Of a stretch of DNA of 64,000 bases, positions 43,117 to 52,384 are shown piece by piece. The notes under the pieces were generated by a model. It was not told the origin of the DNA. It did no database searches and saw nothing but the letters and a program-made list of their open reading frames with translations. Source of the stretch: Erythrobacter sp. (GTDB taxonomy: Bacteria; Pseudomonadota; Alphaproteobacteria; Sphingomonadales; Sphingomonadaceae); contig NZ_CP136573.1 in NCBI RefSeq assembly GCF_035194505.1, positions 248,001 through 312,000 of the forward strand, read 5' to 3'. A program made the translations under genes and the position numbers. Position 1 is the stretch's first letter; each line of letters starts with the position of its first letter.

Positions 43117-43316
43117 TATTCCACCTTGGTGCGGTGCGTGGAGCCTGATTTGCGCGTGACAGCAGGGGCCGGTTCACTCCCGCCGACCTCGACCGCGAGC
43201 CCGCGTTCGATCAGCTGTCGGCCAAAATGATCGTCGAGCTCGAAGCTCTGGCCAGCCAGGATGTTGTTGGAACTGACCGAGCTGATGTGCAGGGTATCAA
43301 GGGCTTTGAGGATCAT
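43116..43316 (-). CDS. Small phage head protein, unknown
   Basis: 66 residues between capsid and connector, with a one-base overlap with the connector start. The residues LAGQSFELDDHFGRQLIERGLAVEV suggest a compact domain. Small genes at this position are common in HK97-like modules and some decorate or stabilise the head; no specific match here. Confidence 0.65.
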   Translation of the reverse strand: MILKALDTLHISSVSSNNILAGQSFELDDHFGRQLIERGLAVEVGGSEPAPAVTRKSGSTHRTKVE

Positions 43317-43370
43317 GGGTTATCCCTTCCGTTGGATGAGAGGGGCCGGAACGAGCCGGCCCCTGCATCA

Positions 43371-44636
43371 TCACGCAGCCGTTGCCGCGGTGGCAGCAGC
43401 GGCGAAGTCGCCCTTCACGAAAGCCTCCGGGCGGTAGACCGCGAGCGCGAGGCGCTCTTCGGCCAGGACCGTCACCAGGTTCTTGCGGAAGTTCTGGTCG
43501 TCCTCGGTCGAGATCTCGACCATGGCGTCCATGCGGTCGAAGATCTGCGCGCCGAGTTGGAAGGCGCCGGTCAGGAACTTGCCCGTCGCCATTGACTGCG
43601 TTGCCACTACCGGCTGCCCCCACAGCGTCGGCGATAGGTTGCCCTGCGGATTGCCGATGATGAACTGGCCGGTCGTGTCCTTAAGCAGTTCGATCGCTGC
43701 CCAGTCAGACGGGTGCAGAACGACGCCCGTCGACATAAGCTCGGAAAGAGCGGTCTGCAGCATGGCGAGGCGCAGGACATCGATGCGGGTGACAGGCGCC
43801 GGGATGGTGATCGGCGGCGCAAAGGCGGTCGCCTGGGTGTAGACGCCGTGCAGATCGGTGCCGGTACCCCCGCCGTTGAGCAGCTGGTTCTCTTCAACGA
43901 GCGCCAGGCCATATGTCAGGCGGCCGTCGATGTAGGACTGCAGCATCGGCACATCGTCGAGGATCTGGCGGGTGGCGAGAACCCAGTGGGCGATCGTAGT
44001 AACGCTGCTGGTCACGACATCGAACTTGATGTCGGTCTGCGGCTTGGTGGCGCCAGCCGTTTCCGAGACGGTGGCAGCCGCATTGGTGAAGCCGGTTTCC
44101 TTCACATACTGGACGGCATTGCTGTTGGTGCGCCCCGGGGTCAGCAGGTCGCGCACCGTCAGCCGGCGCTGATTGGGCGCGATGATCCCTGGCTGACGAT
44201 CCGGCACAATCAGGTCGCCGGCCGAGCCATTGGCGTCGGTCGTGAGTGCGGAAATGATCGCCTTCACCTCGACGCTGGCACGGCCCCGGGCAGTCTTGCT
44301 GTTGAGGAACGGCTGGATCGCCTCATTAGTGACCACCTGTTCGCCGAGTGAGCGCGGAGCGACGCGTTCATCGTCCTGCTTTTTGCGGGCGAGCTTTTGC
44401 TCGACCTCGTCGAGGCGGGCCTTCGCTTCATTGAGTGCGGTAAGCGCCTCATCAGCCAGTTGTTTAGTCGATGCAGAGAGCTCTTCGCCCTTGGCGGCCT
44501 TGCCAAGAGCTTCCTCGGCGAGCGCCTTGACCTCGTCATGGCGGGTATCGAAGTCCTTCTTTACGGCCTGCTGCTGCGCTTCGAACGCAGCCTTCACTTC
44601 GCCGGCAAGCTGCTCGGCGCTCTTGGTGTCAGTCAT
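43371..44636 (-). CDS. HK97-family major capsid protein
   Basis: 421 residues. The N-terminal 115 residues form a long charged coiled coil, the delta/scaffold domain removed by the prohead protease. The rest is the HK97 fold: VPDRQPGIIAPN, LRVRDLLTPGRTNSNAVQYV-like strand, ASVTTIAHWVLATRQILDDV and a C-terminal LRVALAVYRPEAFV-like strand. It builds the icosahedral head. Gene order terminase-portal-protease-capsid is canonical. Confidence 0.95.
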   Translation of the reverse strand: MTDTKSAEQLAGEVKAAFEAQQQAVKKDFDTRHDEVKALAEEALGKAAKGEELSASTKQLADEALTALNEAKARLDEVEQKLARKKQDDERVAPRSLGEQVVTNEAIQPFLNSKTARGRASVEVKAIISALTTDANGSAGDLIVPDRQPGIIAPNQRRLTVRDLLTPGRTNSNAVQYVKETGFTNAAATVSETAGATKPQTDIKFDVVTSSVTTIAHWVLATRQILDDVPMLQSYIDGRLTYGLALVEENQLLNGGGTGTDLHGVYTQATAFAPPITIPAPVTRIDVLRLAMLQTALSELMSTGVVLHPSDWAAIELLKDTTGQFIIGNPQGNLSPTLWGQPVVATQSMATGKFLTGAFQLGAQIFDRMDAMVEISTEDDQNFRKNLVTVLAEERLALAVYRPEAFVKGDFAAAATAATAA

Positions 44637-44659
44637 TTGGTAGCTCCGTGGAGTGAGGT

Positions 44660-45319
44660 TCAGCCGCGAATTTGCGCGGCGAGTGCCGACAGGAAGTCGG
44701 TAGAGGTCTCACTGCCGGACTCACTCCGGAGCAGTGATTTGAGGCCTTTGCCCGCGATTGCGGTGGCCTGGCTTTTCGAGAACCCTGCCTCGCGCAGGAA
44801 ATTCTCAAATTCTGGGAGCGACGGCAGGATCTGCCCGTCCGTCAGGGTCTTGACCGCCGTCACCTTGGCCTCGGTATTCATGGGCATGGTGACGAGGCTG
44901 ATTTCGCGAAGATCGATCTTCTTGAGGCGCAAGACGCCGGCCTTGTAGGGATCGGGAGCGGCACCGCCCTTGGGGATGGTGTAGCCGATCGAGAGGCCCC
45001 CAAGCGCGCCGTGCTTCAGCTTGCCATAGGCGCGCTGGGCGACGGGATCGCCGTCCAGGATCAACTGCCCGCGCACGAACAGGCCGCGGTCATCTTCGAA
45101 GATGTCACGCCAGACGCCGATCGGTTCGCGCTGGTCGTGCTGCCAGAGCATCGGGATGCCCCAGCCTTCGGCGCGGGCCTTGGCGACGCTCTCCCGGAAA
45201 GCGCCAGGTTCGATGAGGTCGCCGCCCTGGTCGACATTGCCGAAGGTCGAGGCGTAGCCCTCGAACTGCCCGGTGTCCTGAAGGTCACTGGATTTGAGGG
45301 TCAGGGTGAGGTGTTTCAT
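44660..45319 (-). CDS. HK97-family prohead protease
   Basis: 219 residues of peptidase family U35/S78: FEGYASTFGNVDQGGDLIEPGAF at the start, MLWQHDQREPIG with the catalytic histidine, and LGGLSIGY with the catalytic serine. It matures the capsid by removing the scaffold domain. Overlaps the portal gene by four bases. Confidence 0.93.
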   Translation of the reverse strand: MKHLTLTLKSSDLQDTGQFEGYASTFGNVDQGGDLIEPGAFRESVAKARAEGWGIPMLWQHDQREPIGVWRDIFEDDRGLFVRGQLILDGDPVAQRAYGKLKHGALGGLSIGYTIPKGGAAPDPYKAGVLRLKKIDLREISLVTMPMNTEAKVTAVKTLTDGQILPSLPEFENFLREAGFSKSQATAIAGKGLKSLLRSESGSETSTDFLSALAAQIRG

Positions 45320-46563
45320 TTAGGGGGCTCCGATGGGGCATTCGCTCCGGTTGGCGGCAGCAATCCTGCCTGACTGATGGGCACGTTCTGCATCTGCATG
45401 CGAGGGACATCGCCGCCATTGACCGGCGGCAGGTTTTCCAGCGCGCGAACCTCGTTGATTGTCATCACGCCATTGGTCAGCATTTGCTGGTAGAAGGAGG
45501 CGCGTGCGGCGCTGTCGCCGCGCAGCAGGCCTTCCAGGTTAAACTCGATGACGAGTCCCGCCTGCCGGTCGGCGGGCGAGAGCAACTGTTTGGCCAGCGC
45601 CTGTTCGATGCGCTTCAAACGCCGACGCAGCGTGAACTTCTGGAACCCCAGCGTCTGCTGTTCGAGACCGGTGCCCCAGCTAGTGGTCTTCTCGGTGTGG
45701 CCGACCATGAACGGCGGCACGCCGAAGAAGCGGCAAACCTCCTCGACCGAGAAGGCCCGACTTTGCAGCATCTGGGCATCTTCCGGGCTGATCGAGAGCT
45801 GGACCCAGTCCATGCCGCGATCGAGCAGCATTGGCCGCCCGGCGTTGATCGCGCCGGCAAACTTCTCCTGCAGCAGTTCCTCGGCCTGTTTGCGCTGATC
45901 GAGCGTCAGGCTGTCGGCAGTCTTGAGCAGGCCAGACGGCCGCACCCCGTTGCGGAATGTGTCGCCTGAGGCCCGTTCGATGGCCTGCGCCAATCCGAAA
46001 GTCTGGCGTCCGAAGCTGAGGGTCGAAAGACCGCCCAGCGGGTTGCCGCCGAAGCCCCGAATATGCAGCATATTGTCCTGGCCGACGATGGAACGGATCC
46101 CATTGTCGGACCACTCATATTCGAGGCTGCCGTCACGCAGGCGGCGGACAGTCATGAGTTCCGGCGCGATGGGAACACTGAGAGCGACCACCCGGCCATT
46201 GCTGCCACGGATGATCTCGGCATAGGCATTGCCGCTGAGTTCAATCGATGCGCAGATGAATTCCCAGAAGTCGACCGCGGTTTGGTCGGCATTCGGGCTC
46301 TCGTGCAGGATCCGGTAAAGCGGATGGTCGGTTGCCACCGTCCTTGCGCCGCCCCGGGTCCGGTAGACCATGAGCGGAAGCGAGGCGATCGTACCGGCCA
46401 GCAGATTGACGCAGGCCCATGCCGAGGCGAGCCCAAGCACCGAGTTGGCCGAAACCAGTTCACCGGTCGTCGTCGTGCGGCCGCCTGCGGCTTGCACCGG
46501 CCGCGGGTCAGTGAGGCCGATGGAGCGCGCGAGGTAGCCGACCGCCTTTTGCAGCAGCTTCAT
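45316..46563 (-). CDS. HK97-family portal protein
   Basis: 415 residues. Recognisable segments are ASAWACVNLLAGTIASLPLMVY, LGGLSTLSFGRQT, FGVPPFMVGHTEKTTSWGTG and EQQTLGFQKFTL, all typical of HK97 portal. It forms the dodecameric ring for DNA entry and exit. Start and stop both overlap neighbours by four bases. Confidence 0.95.
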   Translation of the reverse strand: MKLLQKAVGYLARSIGLTDPRPVQAAGGRTTTTGELVSANSVLGLASAWACVNLLAGTIASLPLMVYRTRGGARTVATDHPLYRILHESPNADQTAVDFWEFICASIELSGNAYAEIIRGSNGRVVALSVPIAPELMTVRRLRDGSLEYEWSDNGIRSIVGQDNMLHIRGFGGNPLGGLSTLSFGRQTFGLAQAIERASGDTFRNGVRPSGLLKTADSLTLDQRKQAEELLQEKFAGAINAGRPMLLDRGMDWVQLSISPEDAQMLQSRAFSVEEVCRFFGVPPFMVGHTEKTTSWGTGLEQQTLGFQKFTLRRRLKRIEQALAKQLLSPADRQAGLVIEFNLEGLLRGDSAARASFYQQMLTNGVMTINEVRALENLPPVNGGDVPRMQMQNVPISQAGLLPPTGANAPSEPPK

Positions 46564-48383
46564 GATGCCAGGCTCTTCAGCCAGTCATCGATGGAGCCGG
46601 AGGTATCGCCTGCCATCGCTGCCCCCACTGCCATGCACAGCGCGACGGCTGCGTCGATCTTGTTGATGGCCCGCTGTTTGGAGAGCCACTTGTTGTCCCA
46701 GCGGTCGGTCTCGGTGACCGCCGACATCATTGCCGAGATGAGGACCGGATTGCGTTTGAGCCGGATGCGGCCCTCAAGGATCAGTTCTTCGACGCGCCGG
46801 AGCGAGCCCGGCATCCAGAGCCCTTCGGTCATCTCGCCCGCAGGCTTGGCCCGCTTTGTGCCGCCCTGCGGGTGCTCGACAAAGGCGAGGTCGAGCCCGA
46901 GTTCGGCGACCTCCTCCTCGAACCGCCGGAAAGCGTATCGGTCGTAGGCGACCGCCTCGACCCGGTAGTCCGAGGCCATTTCGGCAAGGGCTTGGGCCAC
47001 ATGGCGAAAGCTGATGTTCTCGCCGGCAGGCGCGTTCAGAAATCCGTCGGCGACCCAGAGGTCATAGGGCTGCTTGTCGCGCAGCACCCGTGCAGCCAGT
47101 GTGTCACCCGGCGTCCAAACCTCGACCCAGGCATCAAAGCAGGGCTTGCCGTCCTTCTCGCCACTTCGCTGAACCGCAGCCAGCGCAGTCAAATCCCGGT
47201 TCTGGCTAAGGTCGAGCCCGAGCCAGACGGGCCCACCAGCCTTGGGTTCGAACTCTGCCAGCAGCGGCTCGAGCGTCGAGCGCGACATCCAGGCGGTCTC
47301 GGCATCGGTCCACACACAGAAGTGCAGCCGCAGGATCCCGTTCAATTGCCCCGGGATGGCTTTCGCCTGCGCCACGACTTCCGAGAGGTATTGCTCGGTG
47401 ATCGTGACGCCCAGCAGCGGGTTCGCCTTAATCCAGCAGCTGGGGTCGGTCAGCGGGTCGTCGCCTTCATCAAGCCCGCAGACATAGCTGAACGTCGTGT
47501 CGTCGAGGACCTGCCCGAGAAAGGTCGGGTCAGTCACTGCGTCAGGGTTACCAGCCGCCACCCGGATGGCGTGTTCGTGTTCCTCCCATGCGACCGAATT
47601 GCGGTCCGAGCCCGAGTTGGTGATCATGAACAGCAGCGGATCGCGGCGAAACTTGAAGCCGCGCTCCAGCATCTCGATAATCGAGCGGTCGGGCAGCTCG
47701 TGGACCTCATCCGCCAGCACGAAGTATGGCCGAGGGCCCGAGCCGGTCTTGCCTGTATCGCGCGACACCGGGCGGAAGAAACTCCCGCTGGCCAGATGCG
47801 CGATGTTGAACTCGCGGCCGGGGCCGCCAGAAAACTCGAGGCGCCGGGCCAGCGCCGGGGACTGCCGCACCATCTTCACCGCATCGCGGAACAGAATGTT
47901 GGCCTGTTCCTTTTTGGCAGCAGCCGCATAGATCTGGGCGCCTGCCTCCTTGCAGGCGGTCATCCCGTAAATGCCAATGCCGCCTGCAACCGGCGACTTC
48001 CCGTTGCCCTTGCCCTGTTCGATGTAGGCGCGGCGGAACCGGCGGCGGCCGTCCTTGCGCTTCCAGCCGAACAGCGAACCGACGATGAACGCCTGGCTGG
48101 GCTGGAGCTCGAAGGGCTCGCCCTCGAACTGGCCTTCCGACAGCTTCAGCACCTCCTCGAAAAAGGCAAAGGCATGATTGGCGGCCGTCTGGTCGAACCA
48201 GATCCCGTCTTTGCGCTTCAGATCTGCTATGTGCCGTTTACAGGCATTGCGGACATGCGGCCCCGCGACGATCTCGCCTGCGGCCACCGCCTTGGCATAG
48301 GCGAGGGTCCGGTCAGGCGAAGAAGCGGTCGGCGGGGTCCGTGCCTTCTTCTGGCGGCTGGGCCGCGATCCTGCTCCTGGCAC
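46560..48383 (-). CDS. Terminase large subunit
   Basis: Up to 607 residues from a GTG at 48383; the true start is unclear and may lie closer to 48313, where the small-subunit gene ends. A Walker A-like GKGNGKS (about 124-130), Walker B FVLADEVHE and the nuclease core GLDLSQNRDLTAL plus a C-terminal NKIDAAVAL with the last Asp mark the HK97-type ATPase/nuclease that pumps and cuts phage DNA. Confidence 0.95.
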   Translation of the reverse strand: MPGAGSRPSRQKKARTPPTASSPDRTLAYAKAVAAGEIVAGPHVRNACKRHIADLKRKDGIWFDQTAANHAFAFFEEVLKLSEGQFEGEPFELQPSQAFIVGSLFGWKRKDGRRRFRRAYIEQGKGNGKSPVAGGIGIYGMTACKEAGAQIYAAAAKKEQANILFRDAVKMVRQSPALARRLEFSGGPGREFNIAHLASGSFFRPVSRDTGKTGSGPRPYFVLADEVHELPDRSIIEMLERGFKFRRDPLLFMITNSGSDRNSVAWEEHEHAIRVAAGNPDAVTDPTFLGQVLDDTTFSYVCGLDEGDDPLTDPSCWIKANPLLGVTITEQYLSEVVAQAKAIPGQLNGILRLHFCVWTDAETAWMSRSTLEPLLAEFEPKAGGPVWLGLDLSQNRDLTALAAVQRSGEKDGKPCFDAWVEVWTPGDTLAARVLRDKQPYDLWVADGFLNAPAGENISFRHVAQALAEMASDYRVEAVAYDRYAFRRFEEEVAELGLDLAFVEHPQGGTKRAKPAGEMTEGLWMPGSLRRVEELILEGRIRLKRNPVLISAMMSAVTETDRWDNKWLSKQRAINKIDAAVALCMAVGAAMAGDTSGSIDDWLKSLAS

Positions 48384-48795
48384 TCGGCGTCATCCCAAAT
48401 TCTGCGGCGTAACGCATCATGTCCGCCGCCGCCTTGTTGGCGGTGCCCACCAGCGGATTCTGGATCGCGTTGCCGTTCGATGTCTTGATCATGAGGCCGC
48501 CGGTCAGCTGGTCCTTCTCGGCCATCTTCGCGATTGCCCGTTCAGCCTGGACCCAGCGGCCATAGGCCATGGCGTAGGCAGCGAGGGCTGCCCGATCGAT
48601 CTCGGAGAGTATCCCGATATTATAGAGCTCGGTTGCAACCCGGTTCCATTCTTCAACTGCGTCGGTGGTCAAATGGTGGGGTGGCAAGGGGATGGCAGCC
48701 TTGGCCTTAGCCTCCTTGCGGTTCAGTGTCCGCTTGCCGGGATTACCCGTGACCAACTTCAGATGGGTGGGCTTCGGTTTCGTTCCGGGTTTCAT
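48313..48795 (-). CDS. Terminase small subunit, P27 family
   Basis: 160 residues from the ATG at 48795 (GGAAGG upstream). The family start KPGTKPKPTHLKLVTGNPGK is followed by the P27 helical body (VEEWNRVATELYNIGILSEI) and the NPLVGTANKAAADMMRYAAE segment. It recognises packaging sites for the large subunit, whose gene overlaps it. Confidence 0.93.
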   Translation of the reverse strand: MKPGTKPKPTHLKLVTGNPGKRTLNRKEAKAKAAIPLPPHHLTTDAVEEWNRVATELYNIGILSEIDRAALAAYAMAYGRWVQAERAIAKMAEKDQLTGGLMIKTSNGNAIQNPLVGTANKAAADMMRYAAEFGMTPSARSRIAAQPPEEGTDPADRFFA

Positions 48796-48881
48796 GGCCG
48801 AGCGCCTTCCTCTATGTCTCGCGCCAGACAGGTTCCAAGCCTCCAAAATCCGAGGACACGGCGATATTTGAATTTTTGATC

Positions 48882-49298
48882 ATGGCCGCTGCCGCAGTGA
48901 TTGCACCGCAAGGCACGACGTTTACTTGCACGCCGACCCGGGTCTGGGACGGTGATGGGCCGGTCTGGTGCGCCGAAGGTCCGCGTATCCGCTTGTCCGG
49001 CATCGCTGCCCGCGAATCGGACGGCAGCTGCAGGTCCAATCAACCATGCCCGCGTGCCTCAGCGGAAGACGCTCGAGATGCGCTGGTCAGGCTGATCGGT
49101 CGCCCTGTCGGCGTGTCGCGTGAGGGGCATATTCTTGTAAGCGGTCCGGCAATGGAGTGCCGCTCTGAAGGCGGTGCCGGGGGGGCACGAACTGCGGCTT
49201 GGTGCGTGTCGCCGAAATCTGGCGATATCTCTTGCGCGATGGTCAGGGGTGGCTGGGCTCTGAGATGGGATCGGTACTGGCGGGGTCATCGCTGCTGA
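48882..49298 (+). CDS. Staphylococcal-nuclease-like protein on the opposite strand
   Basis: 138 residues from the ATG at 48882. A thermonuclease-like core is visible: TRVWDGDGPVWC, then RIRLSGIAARE with Arg and Glu at active-site-like positions. The C-terminal arginine region is less clear and several cysteines are unusual. Single-gene nucleases on the non-coding strand are frequent cargo in sphingomonad phages. It converges with the methyltransferase gene, overlapping its last 56 bases. Confidence 0.65.
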   Translation: MAAAAVIAPQGTTFTCTPTRVWDGDGPVWCAEGPRIRLSGIAARESDGSCRSNQPCPRASAEDARDALVRLIGRPVGVSREGHILVSGPAMECRSEGGAGGARTAAWCVSPKSGDISCAMVRGGWALRWDRYWRGHRC

Positions 49299-50532
49299 CG
49301 ATCCCGGCTATTTCATTGAAGGTACGGCCGTCACCCTCAAGGGTAGCAGCCTTTCCAGTAAAATCCTGCCAGCGCTTGATTGCGACATCGACGTAGACCG
49401 GGTTTAGCTCGATCGCGTGGATCGAGCGGCCCGTCATCTCGCCGGCAATGATGGTCGTGCCCGAGCCTGAAAACGGCTCGTAAACTGCCTGACCTGGGCT
49501 GGAATTGTTCTCGATCGGCCGCTTCATGCACTCGACCGGCTTCTGGGTTCCGTGGCCCGTCTCGTTCTTCTTGGGCTTGGCGATGTGCCAGACAGTGGTC
49601 TGCTTGCGGTCGCCGGCCCAGTGACCCTTGGCGCCCTTCTTTACAGCATACCAGCAGGGCTCATGTTCCCAGTGATAATCGCCGCGGGATAGAACCAGTT
49701 GACCCTTGTCCCAGATGATCTGGGAGCGAAGCATGAGATCGCAGGCGGCAAGGCTGTCGCCCACAACACCGGCGAAGAGGCCGGCGTGCCAGACATAGGC
49801 GACATCGCCTGGGAACAGGGTCCAGGCATCTCGCCAGTCCGCCTTGTCATCGTTCAGTACCTTGCCCTTGGCTGTGCCGGAGGCGGCAACACCGGCCTTC
49901 TCCCGCCACGCCGGATCGTATTCCACGCCATAGGGTGGATCGGTGACCATCAGGTGGGGCGAGACGCCGTTCAGTGCCTTGGCGACCGTATCGGCATCCG
50001 TGCTGTCGCCGCAGACCAGCCGGTGCTTGCCGAGCAGCCAGACATCGCCAGGTTTGGCGATGGGATCGATCGGCGCTTCCGGTATGTCGTCGGGGTCGGT
50101 GTTACCCCCCGTCTTTTCAGCCAGCAGCTTGCCCAGTTCGTCGTCCGAGAACCCGGTCAGGAGCAGATCGAAGTCGAAGCCCTGCAAATCGCCGAGTTCG
50201 ACGGCGAGCAGTTCAAGGTCCCAGCCGGCGTTGAGCGCGAGCTTGTTATCGGCGATGACGTAGGCCTTTTTCTGGGCCTCGCTCCAGCCCTTGGCGACCA
50301 TGGTCGGGATCTGCGTCAGGCCGAGCTTGCGCGCCGCTAGCAGGCGGCCGTGACCGGCGATCAGGCCGCCGTCCTCATCGACCAGCACCGGGTTGGTCCA
50401 GCCCCATTCGCGGATCGAAGCAGCGATCTGGGCGACCTGTTCATCCGAGTGCGTGCGGGAGTTGCGCGCGTAGGGCGTAATTTTCTCTATCGGCCAGAAC
50501 TCACTGTTCTGGGCCGGCCAATCTTGCTGCAT
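49243..50532 (-). CDS. ParB-domain / DNA methyltransferase fusion
   Basis: About 429 residues from the ATG at 50532; a GTG at 50547 is possible. Residues 10-110 are a ParB N-terminal-type domain (IEKITPYARNSRTHSDEQV, GHGRLLAARKLG). The rest is a beta-class N4/N6 amino-methyltransferase: DPPYGV catalytic motif, then KPVECMKRPI and the SAM loop EPFSGSGTT near the end. Phages use such enzymes to protect DNA against host restriction. It lies at the junction of the early and packaging modules. Confidence 0.92.
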   Translation of the reverse strand: MQQDWPAQNSEFWPIEKITPYARNSRTHSDEQVAQIAASIREWGWTNPVLVDEDGGLIAGHGRLLAARKLGLTQIPTMVAKGWSEAQKKAYVIADNKLALNAGWDLELLAVELGDLQGFDFDLLLTGFSDDELGKLLAEKTGGNTDPDDIPEAPIDPIAKPGDVWLLGKHRLVCGDSTDADTVAKALNGVSPHLMVTDPPYGVEYDPAWREKAGVAASGTAKGKVLNDDKADWRDAWTLFPGDVAYVWHAGLFAGVVGDSLAACDLMLRSQIIWDKGQLVLSRGDYHWEHEPCWYAVKKGAKGHWAGDRKQTTVWHIAKPKKNETGHGTQKPVECMKRPIENNSSPGQAVYEPFSGSGTTIIAGEMTGRSIHAIELNPVYVDVAIKRWQDFTGKAATLEGDGRTFNEIAGIVSSDDPASTDPISEPSHP

Positions 50533-50665
50533 AGATGTCTCGATCACATTGGCGAGAGAGGAGTCGTGAATCGACCAAGCAGAGCTTGTTTTGGTTGTTG
50601 AGCCGAGGCTAACTTCTGAATTCAGTGCGGGGGCGTGATCCGCTAGTCGAAAAGAGGAATGGTTA

Positions 50666-51235
50666 GTGCCAGAACAGCGCCAGAAACTATCTTACAAGGG
50701 GGCTGATATCATTGCCGCCTTCTGGAAAGGCGACTGCCAGGCTGCTGTGCACGGAAGAAGCATCGCCCGTAAGACGTTCAAAGGCGCGACCCTTGAAGAC
50801 GCGATAGATCAGGCGAAGGGTTACGTTGACGATATTTTGCGCAGTAGGGAGGTCAGAACCACCCGGCATGGTGAATATCTGATCGTAGCATCATATGAAT
50901 CCGGGAAATTTCGCGCGACTGCGACGAGAGGTAGCATCCGGTTTTCCGCGACAGACGACATTGGCTTGGAGGGTGCAATCAATGCGCTAGTCCACCGGAT
51001 CGATACCGAGCCAAATCTGATAGCGAAGGTGACGCAGGAAAATCACAACAGGTTTCTGGAGAAACAAGGCATGCCTTCAGGTGCGTTGCGTTCTTCTGAA
51101 AAGCCGTTTGTGCATCGCATGACGCATTGCTGGGCCTGTAAACATCCGCTGGACAACATGGTGCAATTCGAGTGCCCAGCTTGTGGCTGGATCGTCTGTG
51201 GATGCGGTGCCTGCGGGTGTGCGCCGTCCAGTTAA
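50666..51235 (+). CDS. Unknown zinc-ribbon protein on the opposite strand
   Basis: 189 residues from a GTG at 50666 with AGAGGA upstream. The C-terminal 40 residues contain CWAC and CPAC pairs plus a Cys/Gly-rich end (CGCGACGC), a probable zinc ribbon. The N-terminal part is mixed alpha/beta. It is divergent from the methyltransferase gene and reads against the rest of the early operon, so it may be expressed in the lysogen. No known family. Confidence 0.6.
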   Translation: MPEQRQKLSYKGADIIAAFWKGDCQAAVHGRSIARKTFKGATLEDAIDQAKGYVDDILRSREVRTTRHGEYLIVASYESGKFRATATRGSIRFSATDDIGLEGAINALVHRIDTEPNLIAKVTQENHNRFLEKQGMPSGALRSSEKPFVHRMTHCWACKHPLDNMVQFECPACGWIVCGCGACGCAPSS

Positions 51236-51349
51236 ATCGAGCCGACTAGTTGTTCACCCCCGGTTGCTAACTCGCGGGCGCGAAAAGTTTGGTCCAAGCG
51301 CGGTTTCCCGTCCGAAGGCCCCAGACTTTCGATCCGCCCCCTGACCCCG

Positions 51350-51616
51350 TCATCCGAGCGGCCACCCGTCGGCGCCAACGCTAGCCGTCCTGCGTTGGCC
51401 AAATTGCTCGGCAGTCCGCTTGGCATGGCACTCGGCACAGAGGCAGCGGATATTGCTGTCCCGGTCCGATCCGCCATGGGCCAGGGGTATAATGTGATCA
51501 GGTACGGTCGCCTCGCGGATGATCCCGTTGGAGGCACAATCACGACAGAGTGGTTCTGCCCTTAAGCGACGGAGGCGCTGCGCAACTGCCTGGCGTCCTC
51601 GAAGTCGTTCAGTCAT
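51350..51616 (-). CDS. HNH endonuclease
   Basis: 88 residues with the HNH core: CRDCASNGIIREATVPDHIIPLAHGGSDRD-type Cys/His layout, followed by NIRCLCAECHAKRT. Two CxxC pairs bind zinc and DHI-N-H form the active site. Small phage HNH proteins next to terminase often assist packaging cleavage; here it is about 2.5 kb from the terminase genes. Confidence 0.88.
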   Translation of the reverse strand: MTERLRGRQAVAQRLRRLRAEPLCRDCASNGIIREATVPDHIIPLAHGGSDRDSNIRCLCAECHAKRTAEQFGQRRTASVGADGWPLG

Positions 51617-51694
51617 TGCACGACGCCTGAAATGAATAACGCCCGGAAGGCCAGCCAGGCTCCGGGCGCAATTCGCAACGATCTATTTCGGAAG

Positions 51695-51723
51695 TGCATA
51701 CAGTATAGGCAATCTCTCGTCAA
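51695..51723 (-). promoter_or_regulatory. Possible sigma-70 promoter upstream of the HNH gene
   Basis: On the minus strand TTGACG (51723-51718) is followed after 17 bases by TATGCA (51700-51695), in an AT-rich gap of 155 bases. It could drive the HNH gene and downstream packaging genes. The -10 match is weak. Confidence 0.3.
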
Positions 51724-51772
51724 CCCATTCCTAAAATATTATCTATATAGATCAGTTTTATAATGAAGAATC

Positions 51773-52384
51773 CTAAGATGAGTTATCCGGTAACGAACTG
51801 GTCGTTTTGATCCTGAATAGAGTGACCAACGCTTCGAGCCCGTGCTTCAGATTGCGAAGATCTCCGGGGCACCAGCCCGAAGTATCCGCCTCATGGCAAA
51901 CGACATTGTGAACCAAAATGCTGGGCCGTCTGCCGGTAGTTGCCGGCGCGTCACTGTCGCATGCTCTCAGCATCACGACGGCTGCAACTGTGCGCTTTCG
52001 GATCTTGGTTACATACTCAGGATCTGGCTCGGTTGTGCTGCGACCGATGATGCCTTGCTCCATTATTAGCCAAGCGGATGAGACAGGGTTTGCAGCTGGC
52101 AGGCCCATCACCGCGCGGTGTCGTGCCATTAGATCACCGTAAAGCTCAGCCGCTGCTAGTTGTTCGGCCGAGATTTTACCGGCAAATGCCAGGCGCCCAA
52201 TGGCAGAGCCAAGGCGTTCATCCTTGGCTTGCCTCGCGGTCACTCCGTAGTGCCTTTGGCGGGTTTCGATCACCGTTGCGGTCACTTCGCGCTGGGTTTC
52301 CGTCTTGCTCGGTTGCACCAGTTTGCCCGACGGATAACGCTTTCCTGATTTGCGCTTACGGCCTCTTGCCACGGGCGCCTCCAT
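51773..52384 (-). CDS. Phage protein of unknown function
   Basis: 203 residues from the ATG at 52384. The N-terminus is very basic (ARGRKRKSGKRYPSGK). The middle is helical (SAIGRLAFAGKISAEQLAAA). The C-terminal part has a CHEAD...W..GDLRNLKHGLEAL segment. It could bind DNA or RNA, judged only from charge. It is the last gene before the AT-rich promoter-like gap. Confidence 0.65.
   Translation of the reverse strand: MEAPVARGRKRKSGKRYPSGKLVQPSKTETQREVTATVIETRQRHYGVTARQAKDERLGSAIGRLAFAGKISAEQLAAAELYGDLMARHRAVMGLPAANPVSSAWLIMEQGIIGRSTTEPDPEYVTKIRKRTVAAVVMLRACDSDAPATTGRRPSILVHNVVCHEADTSGWCPGDLRNLKHGLEALVTLFRIKTTSSLPDNSS

Noticed and set aside
46872..48488. A 538-codon plus-strand frame opposite the terminase genes
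   Set aside because: It mirrors the codon structure of the terminase genes, has no ribosome site and no recognisable product. The minus-strand product is a clear terminase.
51632..51667. Inverted repeat upstream of the HNH gene as a terminator
   Set aside because: The stem is good but there is no T-run on either strand, and its place between promoter-like sequence and the gene does not fit termination.
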